A stretch of 64,000 nucleotides of DNA from Cepaea nemoralis. Its lineage: Eukaryota; Mollusca; Gastropoda; Stylommatophora; Helicidae. How positions within the stretch are numbered: position 1 is the stretch's first letter; every line of letters begins with the position of its first letter. Shown here piece after piece: positions 21,181-34,160 of this stretch. The position numbers and the translations under genes were made by a program. The notes below the pieces were generated by a model, which was given only the letters and a program-made list of their open reading frames with translations, was not told the DNA's origin and searched no databases. Location of the stretch: positions 271,001-335,000 of the forward strand of contig JACEFZ010003473.1 of NCBI GenBank assembly GCA_014155875.1, written 5' to 3'.

Positions 21181-21338
21181 GGAAAGAGGAAGAAAGCAGC
21201 AGGAAGAAGAAGGAAGGAAGAAGAAGGAGGAGGAAGAAGAAGATGAAGCACAATAAAAGAGCAACTGCGGGCTTTGTGACTGTAAACTAATATGCGTGTT
21301 TAGCATATGGATAATCGAAGATTAAAAAACACGCGCGC

Positions 21339-21368
21339 ATGTTCGCGCACACACACACACACGCACGC

Positions 21369-21425
<57 letters not shown>
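21339..21425. repeat. (CA)n microsatellite
   Basis: Mostly pure CA from about 21,349, with early CG/CAG interruptions. Confidence 0.95.
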
Positions 21426-21429
<4 letters not shown>

Positions 21430-21779
21430 TCAGGACGAAGCAACTTAACCTGCATTACACTATTTTAGACGGCAGGTTTCTAGAAAAATGCGGACAAGCA
21501 TACGTCGATCATGCAGGGCTGTCGTGCTAACACTGACATTGACACACAGCTGGGCCAATAACAACCAGTATTGTTGCTTGCCAACAGTAAAAAAATAAAG
21601 GAGATACAACAATGAACCTGCGCACGGTTGAATTCTGCGCTGATTACGGCCATGGGCATCTGTAGGGCCGGGAACTATCTTAGACGAACAAAGAAACTGC
21701 CTGGTGCGCGGAATGGTATTGACTGTTTTCAGGAGCCGTTTTATGTCTGTGGTCTGTTAATCCATGTCAGCAAGCAACT

Positions 21780-22145
21780 GTGCCTGTCTATTTCATTCAT
21801 TTTTCATCCATCTATTCTTTTATCGGTGGGTCTGTCTATCCACTACCCATCGATCTTTACTTCTGTCCACCCATCTGTCAGTCGTTGTCTGTCTACCCGG
21901 TTGCCTGTGTGTCAGACTGTCCGTCCACCATGCTTTTCAACTTACATACCTATCCGCCTTTCCGTTCTTCCGCTTATTCTTCTGTTTATTAATTTCCCGT
22001 CTCCCGCCAACCCGTCCACAAGTCCGTCCGTCCGTCCGGCCGTCCACCTACACATCTATCAACCCCCCTCCCCACTCCAATTTCTCCATTATTCCCCTGT
22101 CTGTATAGCCGTCCATCTATTTGTATGTATCATTGTCTGTCTAAC
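21780..22145. repeat. degenerate tetranucleotide (TCTG/CCAT/TCCG) tract
   Basis: Repetitive CTGTCTA, CCGTCC and CATCTAT strings with heavy mutation. The Ser/Val/Cys-rich open frames across it are composition artefacts. Confidence 0.7.
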
Positions 22146-22149
22146 ATGT

Positions 22150-22690
22150 TGGACTGATAGTATATGGTTCCGTCGCCCTGCTACTGAGTGAGTGCGTGGC
22201 GCGACTCTGTGAGCTGTGAAATTCACGTGGAATGCTTTTACATGTGTCCGCTTTTGTTTGTACAGTGAACTGCATGTTCGGAACAATGGCTACCGGCTGT
22301 TGCTGAATTGACTGATTTGCCTTTTCGGTTCACGAGTGCATTTTTCAGGAGACTCCTGGGAGTCGGCGCTGGAGCTACGGAGTTCGTGCTTTGTGCGGCG
22401 CTTTTCGGCGGGTCGCCCTGCGGAAGAGGCCGATCCATGCGAGGAAACCCGGGTCAATGAAGTCTTTCTGGTGACGGCCGATTCCATCGACGATGAACTG
22501 TAATTTTCGTGGATGACTTTTGTGTTGGTATTCTGGCGGCGGCATTATGCACAGTGTACCTGTGGGAGATGTTGGATTGCCGAGACTCCTGTCTGTTCCA
22601 CTTTTCACACTGGACAGTGGGGAGCATTTTGTGTGATATTCACTGGCACAGGAACAGAGTATAATGCGGACGACCCGTTGCCGTGAAGTT
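22150..22690. other. unassigned, bounded by two related simple-repeat tracts
   Basis: GC-richer than its surroundings, with open frames up to 150 codons on the reverse strand partly running into repeat. No motif recognised. The bounding tracts (21,780 and 22,715) have the same composition, so this segment may be an insertion into one tract. Confidence 0.4.
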
Positions 22691-22714
22691 GGAACCTCGA
22701 CTAACTGACTAACA

Positions 22715-23150
22715 ATTGTCTGTCTGTCCGTCCACCCACCTATCCCTCTCTCAATCTGTTTGTCTGTCCGTCGGTCAGTCGATCTGTATGCTTGTATATG
22801 CATGTCTTTATCTATTCTTTCCTTCACTCACTCATTCCACACTCAGAGTGTCTATCCATCTGTCTGTTCATTTATCTATCTACCCTATGCATGTCTGTTT
22901 TGTCTTTGTCTGTTCATCTGTCCGTCTACTCACCCACCTTTGGTATGTTTGTCCTATGTGGCTGTTTATGTGTTTGTTGTTCTGTCTATCTGTTCATCAG
23001 TCCGTCCATATGCTGACATCTTTTTCTGTCGGTTTGTCTGTTCGAAGTCCGTCCACACATCCATCCCTCCTTCTGCCTTTCTTATGTTTGTCTGCCTGCC
23101 TGCCTATTCGTCAGTCAGTCCACACACGCATTCCTCCTTGCGTTAGCCTG
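22715..23150. repeat. degenerate tetranucleotide (TCTG/CCAT) tract
   Basis: Same composition as 21,780-22,145, for example TGTCTGTCCGTCGGTCAGTC. Confidence 0.7.
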
Positions 23151-23630
23151 TCCATCTTTACGACTGGCTAAGATATCCCCACTCCTAGCATAACATATAG
23201 TCAGTATTGGGCCGACCAACGTGGATGTCCAATATCTGTCTTCTTACCGACATAACTTAAAGAAAGGCTTACAGGATCACATCTACAGTACTTTTACATG
23301 AAAGAAAAGAGGTCTCAGAGTGACTGACGTATATTGCTGTGATTATTCAACGCTCAGTGAGTCATAACTGTACTAGATGAACTAAACATGTATGTTTTGT
23401 TTTACTATTGTCTCATGTTACATCTGTGTTTGTCGAGCAACAGTGTATTCTTACGAAATGTATTCCGTGACAGAAATGTACTCATTCATAATGGCATATA
23501 CTTGTACCAGGCACGTCCTTGTACATATATTATAGGCACGGTAACCGAAATCCTATGCATCAGATACAATCTATCGAAGTAAGTAAAGGACCCCTTTACA
23601 CGCATTTGTGGCGCATTGTGCATACCATTA

Positions 23631-23644
23631 TCATCATCATAACG

Positions 23645-23720
<76 letters not shown>
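23631..23720. repeat. (ATC)n microsatellite
   Basis: About 26 pure trinucleotide copies after one CATAACG interruption. A related, more interrupted tract lies at 26,040. Confidence 0.95.
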
Positions 23721-23899
23721 TGTCACAAAATGCAGCCTTTACTTCCCAGAACAAAGTTTGGTTCACCTTGTAGAGAAGTTACAGAAGAACAAATGCAATT
23801 CTCTATAATAAAGGAGGAGAAATGGAAGACAGAACAATCAGGCCTGCACACATAGAGGCATAAAATGTTGTAGCAAAAGGGAATCCATTCAACTGTGAA

Positions 23900-25740
23900 G
23901 TGTCAGGACAGATGGCTGCTGGCCACTAAAACAGGATGGTGGGAATGGCAATAAACCCAGAATGAAATCACACAGACAGTCCAGTGTAAAGGTGTTACAT
24001 GTCAAACTGATAATTACCCCCCACTGGAGGGCAGACTGAAACTGAGCTGGGCCTGGCAACTCAAAATCGCCCAGGTGTGAACAACATTGACCCAGGGAGA
24101 GATAATAGCCCCAGGGCTATAAACAAGCCCAGTCCACTCTGACTGGCAGACTCAGGAATGTGTGAAAACAGAGCTGATAAGGCAATTAACACTGGGCCTG
24201 TAGACTCTGGACCAGACAGAGAGGAGCAAGGTGTGATGGCCAGGTTGCAGTGATAAGGGCAATTACTGTCAGGAGGAGATAAGAAGAATTTATGACGGGA
24301 ATGCCAAGGAGATAATACTGTCTGCGTGACTCAGCTTAAATAATGGTCCCTAGCCTGTTGTATGTTAGATTAAGTCTGACTTCAGAACAGGTAGGCAGCC
24401 AGCTCAATGTTTGTAGTCATATGTAGGATTTCTTAGTAACTATGCAACAGTCTTATAGACATATGAACTTTCAGTCTACATCTGATCTAGGTTATTTCAA
24501 GAACTATCTTTGGCGTAGGTTACTTGAGTGTTCTTTCTAAGTTCTGTGTTCAATATCATTGTGCTTCATGTATTACTCTTCTGAGAAGTAGAAACTTATG
24601 GAAGGCAGGTCTGGTCTAGATATACTTGAGGTGTCGTAGCAGATGCTTGCCATTTCTTTCTAAACTAGACTAGTCTCTTTTTGGTGTGTGCCTTTGTTGT
24701 ACAGATTATAGTCAACTGACTATTTATTTAATTCTTACAACAGCAGTAACTAACTAGTGCATTATGCTATGATGTTAAAGTATCATAATATGTCTAGTTT
24801 AATCAATATGTTTATGTGTATTGGATGTTTGATATATTGATTTGTCATATGCAAACTTACCAATATGAAGTGTTATGCTATTGTCTGCGCATTGGCACAT
24901 TGGCCAATGATTGTGTTGGAAGCAGAGGTGTAATGGTACAGACATTACCCACAATTGGTAGTATAGGGTATATGGTGCTAAACTTTCTCAGTGTATTGTG
25001 GGCGTGCGTTCACGGTAATGCATGGAAACCTGACACAGCTACTGGTCACGGCTTGTAAGCCCGGATGATCAGGCATTATTATAATACCCTTACCGACCCT
25101 GTGAGCTGCTAAACTAACATAGGACGGAGCGGCTGTACGACACAGAATTTCTGTAGTAGCGACATGGACATGGGGCGGCAGAAATGTAATCATTACAGGC
25201 GTGTGAGACAATTGAAAAGCCCGTCCCAGACTAAAGACAGTAGGGAGAAGGAGGATGGTGAACGCAGTAGAGCTGGAAGATAAACTTGGCCAGACTGGTC
25301 ATTGTATATGTTTGTGTTATGATATGTTTTAATTAGGATTGCGCTGATGTAGAACTGATATAACACATTCTTGACTTTCTTTCAAGCTCTCACAAGGAGC
25401 CCTATGTTATAGATCTCAAGACTAGAGACTACTGACTAGGAGTGTCAGGACTGACAGGATCGTCAGAATACCGGCAAGCTGTTTCTCTTTTTTGAGTCTA
25501 CTGGAGAGTGGGGATCTGGACCACAGTTCCAGATAGATGAAGTAACAAGTAAAGTTACGTAATGTTTCTCATCACAATATGTTATATGATTTTATCATCC
25601 TCATATTGACAATCATCCGGTGTCTATTGTTATGATTAGCAAATAAATGTTGTAGTATTGTAACTCATAGTTCTGTCATTATATTTTTTTCCAATTGTGC
25701 ATACGTGTTGTTGTGTACATTGGTGGGGGTTCACTTACAC
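23900..25740 (+). other. unassigned, possible solo LTR or LTR-like sequence
   Basis: No coding motifs. Weak LTR-like signs at the right end: AATAAATGTTG at 25,642, a T/GT-rich stretch, then TGTGTACA at about 25,712-25,719, followed by TTGGTGGGGGTTC, which could be a primer-binding site. I could not find the matching left end or a second LTR. Confidence 0.2.
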
Positions 25741-26036
25741 ACCAAGGAAAGGAGCAGTCAGGGAGAAAAACCTGTACTAGGATAGTTGTCCTTAAACTTT
25801 AATTCAGACTTAAAAATCTATCCTAGCTAACCTTCTCTTCCTATTCCTTGGCGAATATTCAGCACAGTTCATTTCAATTTTGTAACGAGCCACTTAGAGC
25901 TGTACGTTGGATATTCATGGGCCTAATCTATAGTTCAGCCGTATAGATTTTGTCCCTAGTCAGTTTCTGACTATTTGGGGTTGCTCGCCAGTGAATAATA
26001 CATTCATCTAGCCGGTGGGGCACCCCAACTTCTGAC

Positions 26037-26039
<3 letters not shown>

Positions 26040-26083
<44 letters not shown>

Positions 26084-26187
26084 GCATCAGCATCAGCATC
26101 ATCATAACGTCATCATCATCACCATAAGTATCATCATAACATCATCATCAGCATCATCATAACGTCATCATCAGCATCATCATAACG

Positions 26188-26223
<36 letters not shown>

Positions 26224-26235
26224 GCATCATCATCA
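26040..26235. repeat. (ATC)n microsatellite with internal period
   Basis: Mainly ATC/AGC triplets. A longer motif, ATCATAACGTCATCATCAGC, recurs several times, so the tract has expanded in blocks. Confidence 0.9.
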
Positions 26236-26280
26236 TCTCCCACTTTTGCCGTACAGCGTTGTGGGAAGGAATAATTGGCG

Positions 26281-26640
26281 CTACAGCACTCGATAGGTCG
26301 TGCCGAATTGTGTCATTCTGTGTGATTGTAGAATGTCTTTGATGTCAATCCATGTGCTTCTCGGGCGTCCTCTTGCTCTCGTATCAGATCTTCTTTGATG
26401 TAAGGCCAGTGCTGGCAATTGATGGGTTTGCATTCTAACGAGATGGCCAAACCATTTGATCTTCTGTCTTTCAATATATGTGGCACAAGGTGTTGATCCC
26501 ACCGTCTGTCTGATAAAACATGTCTTACTCGATCTCGGATAGTTAAGTTAGCAGCTCTTCTCAAGCATCTAATCCCGCAGGTGTTGATTTTCCGTAAGTA
26601 TGATTAGGATAACGTCCAAGTTTGACATTGGTAGCATAAG
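26281..26640 (-). pseudogene. LINE C-terminal fragment
   Basis: The reverse strand reads LRRAANLTIRDRVRHVLSDR in one frame and then ERQKIKWFGHLVRMQ and RARGRPRSTWIDIKDIL in another. This is the post-thumb signature of RTE-like elements, with one frameshift. It differs from both L-B and L-C. Confidence 0.6.
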
Positions 26641-26646
26641 TCAGAA

Positions 26647-26647
<1 letters not shown>

Positions 26648-26700
<53 letters not shown>

Positions 26701-26731
26701 GAAGAAGAAGAAGAAGAAGAAGAGGCAGCAG

Positions 26732-26786
<55 letters not shown>

Positions 26787-26852
26787 AGAAGAAGAAGAAG
26801 AAGAAGAAGAAGAAGAAGAAGAAGAAGAAGAAGAAGAAGAAGAAGAAGAAGA
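26648..26852. repeat. compound trinucleotide repeat (ATA)n(GAA)n(GCA)n(GAA)n
   Basis: Four blocks in a row: ATA to about 26,699, GAA to 26,722, GCA/ACA to 26,780, GAA to 26,852. It abuts the LINE fragment at 26,281-26,640. The poly-N, poly-Q and poly-L frames over it are not genes. Confidence 0.95.
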
Positions 26853-26859
26853 CGATGCA

Positions 26860-28140
26860 GAAGAAAAAGACACATGTTATAGTTACCTGAAATGTAGATA
26901 CTGTTGTTATTGTTGATATTGTTTGACCAAAGGACATCGCAGTTGTCTATCAAGACCATGTTGTCACAGGAAATAATCCCATCCATGACCTATACCTGAA
27001 AGCAGATTCTGAAATACACGTTTAGATTTTCGCCGTTCCTTCGAAGTTCGCGCACTAAGCCGAAGTTCTCCCTGTGTGATTTATGGAGGAAACTGGAGCA
27101 ACTATTTGATATTTTTGTGAAATGAAAGCTCTCCTATATCGAAATCAACAGAAAAACTGCTTCCCTTTTCACAGTGTGGCTTCATACAAAATAGAATCCA
27201 AATAACTAGAGCAAATATACGGCCAGTTATGGTTAATGTTTAAAGTGGTAGATTATTTATTAATATTGATTATTATTTAGTTTGGTCGAAGATAGAATTG
27301 TGTATCTGCTTTGTCAGTTGGCAAGTGGGGGTTACAGTACAGGCTTGTATGTTTTATACGGTCGGAGTTATGCTGCAGATTTACCCAAATATAATTGCGT
27401 ATGTTAACACAAAGACAGACATAAACGAGGACAAATTTACACTTCTGTAGTAGCTACATTCTCAAGCTTCCGGACGGGTAGAACTAGGGCAATGCTTAAC
27501 GAAACTGGGTCATTCACGTGCGCGATGGCTGACTGGTGTTGTGCTACCGGCTGACGAGGGGAAGGACACTGCGGCTTCTTTCATGCACAGATGGTCCTTC
27601 ATAAGTGTAAACAGCCGCTGATCATCAAAGGCAAAGAAACAACAATGACCTGGTTTAGGCAGACATCAGGTAAAAATAAGAGACGTGAGGTGAAAACACA
27701 AAATACGAGGCTGATTTCCTGCCGGGCAAAAGCTACCGGTGATCAGCTGTTTTTTTTAGTCAGCTGTGCAGAAAGTCGGTCAAGTTACTTCTGGGAAGCA
27801 ACGTCACTACCACTCGGTTCAGGCATGATAGACGTATGGGTTCCCCACGGGAACCACGCCCGGGCATGACCTAGTTCCCTCCCCTCCTCGTAAACACAGT
27901 TGCAAAAAAAAAAATAAAAAATGTTCAAGGTTAATCGAAGCAACGACGTCTATTTTTAGTAATACCGGCAGACTGTCAGCAGATATGACCAACCATCATC
28001 ACTTTATATTTGTATAATATATTTTTTAAAGTGCAGTTTCTATAGCAGATACGTTACAGTGTAGTCTTAGGCTTTCTTATATTCTACACCAAGGCATAAT
28101 AAGGTGTGGTGGCCAGACTCTTCTTATTCATCTTTCTGTT
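26860..28140. other. no recognisable feature
   Basis: No gene or repeat assigned. A 92-codon plus-strand frame at 27,591-27,869 has ordinary composition but no motif or splice context I trust. Confidence 0.45.
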
Positions 28141-28148
28141 CCAGACAA

Positions 28149-28187
28149 TCTCTCTCTCTCTCCCCCTCTCTCTCCCCCCCCTCTCTC

Positions 28188-28238
<51 letters not shown>
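28149..28238. repeat. (CT)n microsatellite
   Basis: CT repeat with C-rich interruptions in the first third. Confidence 0.95.
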
Positions 28239-28239
<1 letters not shown>

Positions 28240-28254
28240 ACAACGAATTAACAA

Positions 28255-28905
28255 CGATCTAATAATTGACACTCAATCTGGGTTTCGACCTTAATATTCT
28301 TGCCATAGTGCCCTTACAAAAATGACCGATAACTGGCATCTTTGTATCAACAATGGCACCATTTGTAGAGCAGTATTTGTAGACTTTAAAAAAGCCTTTG
28401 ATATGGTAGATCATGATATTTTAATTAGAAAATTAAAACACATGAAGACTAGCACCAACATGGTGAACTCTCGATTATTGTTCCACAGTCTGGGATGGTT
28501 GCCCTAAATCTAATATGAAACGATTGTGTTCGCTTCAAAACCGCGCTATACGTCTAGTTTCTAGCACGCTGAAAGTAATAAATTATACAGCCATCTAAGA
28601 CTTCTACCACTTCAAAAGCGCTTCCTTTTTAACAAAGCCAAATTAGTGAATAAAATTATATCTGAAAATACCCCAGAGTATCTTCTACCGTTCAATCTAA
28701 TGCAATGAACAGTTAGCGCTTAGATTTATTACAGCTTCCTAAGCCTAGATTGGACTTATACAAAACTTGTTTCCCATATTCTGGTGCTCACTTGTGGAAT
28801 AGCCTTCCACCAGAACTGAAAACACCAATGAGTCCCTACACATTCAACCGAAAACTCTTTCAATACTTACTTCATACCGACTATATGCCTCCATAAGTCA
28901 CCTAC
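28255..28905 (+). pseudogene. CR1-like LINE reverse transcriptase remnant, internally deleted
   Basis: The first part (to about 28,450) reads FVDFKKAFDMVDHDILIRKL, palm motif A of CR1/L2-type reverse transcriptases, preceded by a diverged SGFRP-like finger motif. After about 28,460 the frames jump to a C-terminal block: LRLLPLQKRFLFNKAKLVNK, NTPEYLLPFN, then a frame-shifted AHLWNSLPPELK-like string. The catalytic YADD/FADD region lies in the missing middle. Several stops and frameshifts. The 3' UTR and tail appear to be at 32,520-32,791 on the same strand. Confidence 0.7.
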
Positions 28906-28929
28906 TAGTATAATTTTTCCACTATCATT

Positions 28930-29721
28930 CTTCACTGTATGTGTGTGAGCGAGACAGTGGGTGAGAGAGTAAGTGAGAAAGAGTGTGAGTGGAAGAATTA
29001 GTATGAGTGAGAGTGAGAGAGTATGCATGCGCGTGTGCCTGAGTGAGTGTAAAAGTGAGTGAGTGTGTGTGGACATATGTGTGAGAGATTTAGTTAGAGA
29101 ATGAGTGAATCTGAGAGAGTGGGTGTGTTGTGTGTCTGCCTGTCTGTGTGATAGAGTGTGAAAGTTAGTGAGTGAGTGTGAGTTAGAGAGTCAGAGAGTA
29201 AATGAGTGAGTAAGGGAGCGTGAGTGAGTGAGAGAGAATTTGTGGGTATGCGTGTATGTGCGCGAATGAGTGAGTGTGAGAGCGAGTGAGTGTGTAAAAG
29301 AGAGAGCGTGGGTGAATGAGAGAGTGCATGAGAAAGTGTGATGTATGTGTGTGCATGTCTGGATGTGTGTATGGGTGTATATGTGTGTGTACATGTGTGT
29401 ATCTGTGTGTGCCTCTGTGTGTATGTCTGTACGTGTGTTAAGGTGTGCGTTCATGTGTTTATATGCGTTTATATGCATGTGCGTGTGTATATGTGTGTAT
29501 GGATGAGTGTGTGTGTGTGTGTGTGTGTGTGTGCTCGTGTATGTATTGTATATCTTTGTGTGTGTAAGTGTGCATGCATGCAGTGTATGCGAGGGAGTGT
29601 ATATTCGGGTGTTATGTGAGTACGTGTGCGTAAGTATATGGATGTGTGTAGGTGTGTGTATGTGCGTGGGTATATGTGTGTATTTGCGTGTGTATGTTGT
29701 GTGTGAGTGTGTGTATGTACA

Positions 29722-29729
<8 letters not shown>
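28930..29729. repeat. GT/GA-rich low-complexity tract
   Basis: Degenerate GTGAGTGAGAGA, then TGTGTATGTGTG-type sequence. It lies between the CR1-like coding remnant and its 3' terminus. Long His/Thr-rich or Cys/Val-rich frames here are artefacts. Confidence 0.85.
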
Positions 29730-30728
<999 letters not shown>

Positions 30729-30896
30729 GAATTGCATCACTAATTTTTACGCTACATAATGTATATGTACAATTTTTTCTCCACTTCTTGCAATTGCGAG
30801 AATTCTCACGACAATCGTCAGTGTCTCAATTGTGTGTAAAGTGTGGGAGTTTGTTCTTATTAGTTTCAGTGATCATGTGAGGCATCATGTATGTGT

Positions 30897-32020
30897 CTAG
30901 ATGTGAGGATGTGTGTATGGGTGTGTATGTGAGGGATATGTGTGTGTGTGGGGTGTGGGGAATGTATGTGTGGAGGGGTTGTGTGTGGGGGATGTGTATG
31001 GGTTAATGGGTGATGTGTGGATGTGTGAAGGGATTTGTAGTCGGTGGTGGATGTATGTGTGTGTGTGGGATATGTGTGTGTGTGTGTGGGGGGGGGGATA
31101 TTTGAGAGGATAGTTGGAAGTATGTGGGTGTTGGTGGGTTGGGAGGGGGTGTGGGTAGGGAGTGTGTGTTTGGGTGGGTGAATGGGTGTGTAGGAGATTG
31201 TGTGGGTTGGGGGATGGGTGTGTAATGGGTGTGGGGATGAGTGTGGGGGTGTCTGTGAATGGGATATGTCTGTGTGGGTGGGAGTGTGTGAGTGTGGATG
31301 GGGTAAATGTGAGTGGGTGGAGGATGTATGTGTGGGTGGTGAGGATGTTTGTAGGTGGAGGATGTGTGAGTGGGTGGGGAGATGTGTGGGCGGGGATGTG
31401 TATGGGGAATGTATGTGGGGGATGTGTGTGTGGGGGAATGTGTTTATCGGTGGGGTTTTGTGTGGGAGGGGAGATGTGTGAGAGGTGGGGGAGTTGTGGG
31501 ATGTGCAGGTGATTGAAGGATGTATGCGAGGATGGGGGATGTGTGTTTGGCTGGGTGGTTGGGGTGTGTGTGGGTGGGAGGGTAGATGAGAGATGCATGT
31601 GTTGATGGGCGCGTGGGTGATGTGTGGGTGTGAGTGGTTGATGGATGAGTACGTGAGTGGGTGGATGTGTGTGAGAGATGAGTGTATGGGTGGGGGAGGT
31701 GTGTAGTTGTGAGAAGATGTGTGTGAGCGGCGGATGTGTGTGTGTGGGGTATATGTGGGTGGCGGGGTGTGTGTGGATGGGAGGTGTGTGTTTTTGGGTT
31801 ATGGGTGGGGGATATGTGTGGGCAGGTGGGGAGATGTGTTTATGGGTGGGGATGTGTGTATAGGTGGGGATGTGTAGTTGAGAGGTGGCGAATATTGGGT
31901 GGGTGAGTGGGTGTAGGTTGGCTGATGTGTGTGTGGGTGGGTGGGGAAAATTGTGAGAGTGCGGGATATGTGTGTGGATAGGTGCGGGATGTGTGGGTTG
32001 GCGGGGGTATGTGTGTGTGG
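30897..32020. repeat. GT-rich (GTGGGT-type) low-complexity tract, left part
   Basis: Irregular GGATGTGTGTG and GTGGGTGG units. Continues at 32,356-32,510 beyond the TTC block. Confidence 0.85.
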
Positions 32021-32355
32021 TTTCTTCTTCTTCTTCTTCTTCTTCTTCTTCTTCTTCTTCTTCTTCTTCTTCTTCTTCTTCTTCTTCTTCTTCTTCTTCT
32101 TCTTCTTCTTCTTCTTCTTCTTCTTCTTCTTCTTCTTCTTCTTCTTCTTCTTCTTCTTCTTCTTCTTCTTCTTCTTCTTCTTCTTCTTCTTCTTCTTCTT
32201 CTTCTTCTCTTCTTCTTCTTCTTCTTCTTCTTCTTCTTCTTCTTCTTCTTCTTCTTCTTCTTCTTCTTCTTCTTCTTCTTCTTCGTCTTCTTCTTCTTCT
32301 TCTTCTTCTTCTTCTTCTTCTTCTTCTTCTTCTTCTTCTTCTTCTTCTTCTTCTT
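32021..32355. repeat. about 335-bp (TTC)n / (GAA)n microsatellite
   Basis: About 111 trinucleotide copies with only two interruptions: a lost T near 32,207 and a CGTC near 32,284. It is inserted within GT-rich sequence. The apparent poly-R/E or poly-F/S proteins are frame artefacts. Confidence 0.97.
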
Positions 32356-32519
32356 GGGGAAATGTGTGTGGGTGGGGGATCAGTGGGTGTGTGGCGGCAT
32401 GTATGTTCGCCTGGTTCTGTGTGAGTGCGTGGAGGTATGTGTGGGTGGGTGAGGCAGGTTTGGTGGGTGGGGGATGTATTGGTGGCTGCGGGATATGAGG
32501 GTGGATGGGGGATGTGTCT

Positions 32520-32791
32520 CACAACATTGCAATATGCACTGTTTATGTTTACAACTTTCATTTGATAATGTTTTTTTTTTCTCTCTCATGTGAATGTATC
32601 ATGCGTAATATGCATTGTTAATGCTTACAAAATCCATTTGACAATGTTTTTCCCCCTATGTTAATGTAACATGCACATTTGATGAATGAAAGATGAGTGA
32701 TTGAAAGGGCCGAATGTAAGACGGGCCTGCGTGCCCAATTTGTTACCCTTTTAAAATAAAGTTTGTTCGTTCGTTCGTTCGTTCGTTCGTT
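32520..32791 (+). mobile_element. 3' UTR and (GTTC)n tail of the CR1-like LINE
   Basis: Two diverged modules of about 79 bp (GCAATATGCA.TGTTTATGTT and TAATATGCATTGTTAATGCT). Then TGTAAGACGGGCCTGCGTGC, CTTTTAAAATAAAGTTTG and a (TTCG)n tail. A short-repeat tail after AATAAAGTT is typical of CR1/L2-like LINEs. Confidence 0.6.
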
Positions 32792-33048
32792 CTCCAATAA
32801 TCACAACGGCAGATTACCCATTTTTATGATGCTGAGTGGATCCCATAGCCGCACTAGCATGAAATATGAATCCTGTCTCTGTTGGGGATGGAACTCAGAA
32901 ACATTATGCCACCGTGGCCCCTGTTTATTTATTTATATACAAAGGCGCTGCCGCTCGTTTTTTGTTTTTAAAACTGGTCCTGGGTGGTTTGGGCGTTATG
33001 TCAGGCACCGTGCAATTAAATCATTTTTTCAAGTCTATATTTGGTTTA

Positions 33049-33262
33049 GAGGAGCAGCTGACCTAGTGGCTATAACGCTGGTACCCATTCGGGAGATCCG
33101 AGTTCGAACCTCGGTAAAGTGATGAATCTTTCTGTCGGGGGGGGGGGGGGGGGAAGAAAACCCTAACCTGCACAGTCGACTGCATTAGCCAGGTGGCCTT
33201 AATTCCCCAGGCTCAAGATCCTCCTGTCCTGCACCGCAAGAACTACAGTCTGTAATGACAGT
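33049..33262 (+). repeat. SINE family B
   Basis: tRNA-like head: A-box region TGACCTAGTGGCTATAACGC and B box GAGTTCGAACCTC. The body carries a poly-G run, AACCCTAACCTGCACAGTCG, CCAGGTGGCCTTAATTCC and CTGCACCGCAAG. Second copy at 61,746. Reverse partial copy at 40,499. Confidence 0.8.
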
Positions 33263-33281
33263 TTTTGAATGTTTAATTTTC

Positions 33282-33470
33282 CCAATCTAAACCTCCTCTG
33301 TAACGAATGAGTTACAGACGCAATTCGTAATCGCGTCCGGGAAAACAGCTGCGGGAGATTCGGCAGCAGAGCATCTTGCTTTGGTTTTAATACAATAGAA
33401 GGAGTGCCGGTCGTTGAGAAAGCAATGGCAAACTACTGAACGTAAATTTGCAGGAAGTATGATACAGGCC
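33282..33470 (+). repeat. SINE family A
   Basis: Head AACCTCCTCTGTAACGAATG, then GCAATTCGTAATCGCGTCCG. Tail AAGCAATGGCAAACTACTGA. A SINE-E scrap (CGATTGGTCTATCAAAGTATG-like) follows to about 33,550. Confidence 0.65.
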
Positions 33471-33644
33471 ACATCTCCAAGCGCGTGCCGATTGGTCTAT
33501 CAAAGTATGGATCTCGCACCATTTGCCCAACGCGCATTGAAGCATGTAAAAGAGTTGTTTACTTAATTTCCATTGCAGCAGGTCTGGGAATAAAGAACTG
33601 CATTCTCTCGCTTTGAACTCAAGTGTAGTCCACACACGCGTTAC

Positions 33645-33850
33645 TACTTCTAGTAGTCGCCACTGCTGGGGCGAGCACTGGGCATATTTTGCGTGTGGAT
33701 TAGCTTTCCCTGTTACCAGTGCCCGCTGCCATCAGGCGAACCCACTCTAACTTCTGAGGTACTTGTAATGTACGTCCCCGCGTCAAATACGAGAGGTCAA
33801 CATTTTAGTCTAACTGACCGGTGTAGGGGTTGAACTAAGATACGAGGGGG
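33645..33850 (-). repeat. SINE family D, 3' two-thirds
   Basis: Carries TACTACTTCTAGTAG, GCGTGTGGATTAGCTTTCCC, CCATCAGGCGAACCCA and CTGACCGGTGTAGGGGTTGA. The reverse-strand head is missing. Confidence 0.65.
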
Positions 33851-33872
33851 CTTAAAATTAAAACCTTAACGT

Positions 33873-33943
33873 TGTGTGTGTGTGTGTGTGTGGTATGTGT
33901 GTGTGTGTGTGTGTGTGTAGTGTGTGTGTGTGTGTGTGTGTGA
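33873..33943. repeat. (GT)n microsatellite
   Basis: GT repeat with two short interruptions. Adjoins the mariner fragment. Confidence 0.95.
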
Positions 33944-33944
33944 A

Positions 33945-34160
33945 TATATTCTGAAAAAGTAAAGAACAAATGTATCATTTTGTCCATGTAGCCACCACTG
34001 CGTTCAATGCAAGTCCTTCAGCGCCGATAAAGTGCTTGGATTCCTGTAGACAAACATTTCTCTTTGTCGCGCGTGTAACCACGCATGCACCACCCGCTGT
34101 ACCTCTTCATCAGACCGAATAATTGGGAAACTTCCTACTCCACTCATACACTTGCGGGAC
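33945..34160 (-). pseudogene. mariner-type transposase, C-terminal fragment
   Basis: The reverse strand reads RSDEEVQRVVHAWLHARQRE, MFVYRNPSTLSALKDLH, then (after a stop) GQNDTFVLYF. This resembles the mariner C-terminal block (DEEV..AV..WL..Q...F...GI..L..RW..CI...G.YV). The catalytic aspartates are not present. Short dead fragment. Confidence 0.55.

Noticed and set aside
21764..23171. Ser/Cys/Val-rich open frames up to 187 codons
   Set aside because: They follow degenerate TCTG/CCAT tetranucleotide repeats, open in several frames at once, with no motif.
23900..25740. Complete LTR retrotransposon
   Set aside because: Only a weak right-end signature. No second LTR, no gag or pol motif, no TSD found.
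26561..26986. Poly-Leu, poly-Gln and poly-Asn frames
   Set aside because: Compound trinucleotide microsatellite. The short non-repetitive ends match no gene I know.
30897..32561. 554-codon reverse-strand frame rich in His, Thr, Pro, Arg and Glu
   Set aside because: Reads through GT-rich sequence and the TTC/GAA tract. All frames over a pure trinucleotide repeat are open, so length means nothing.
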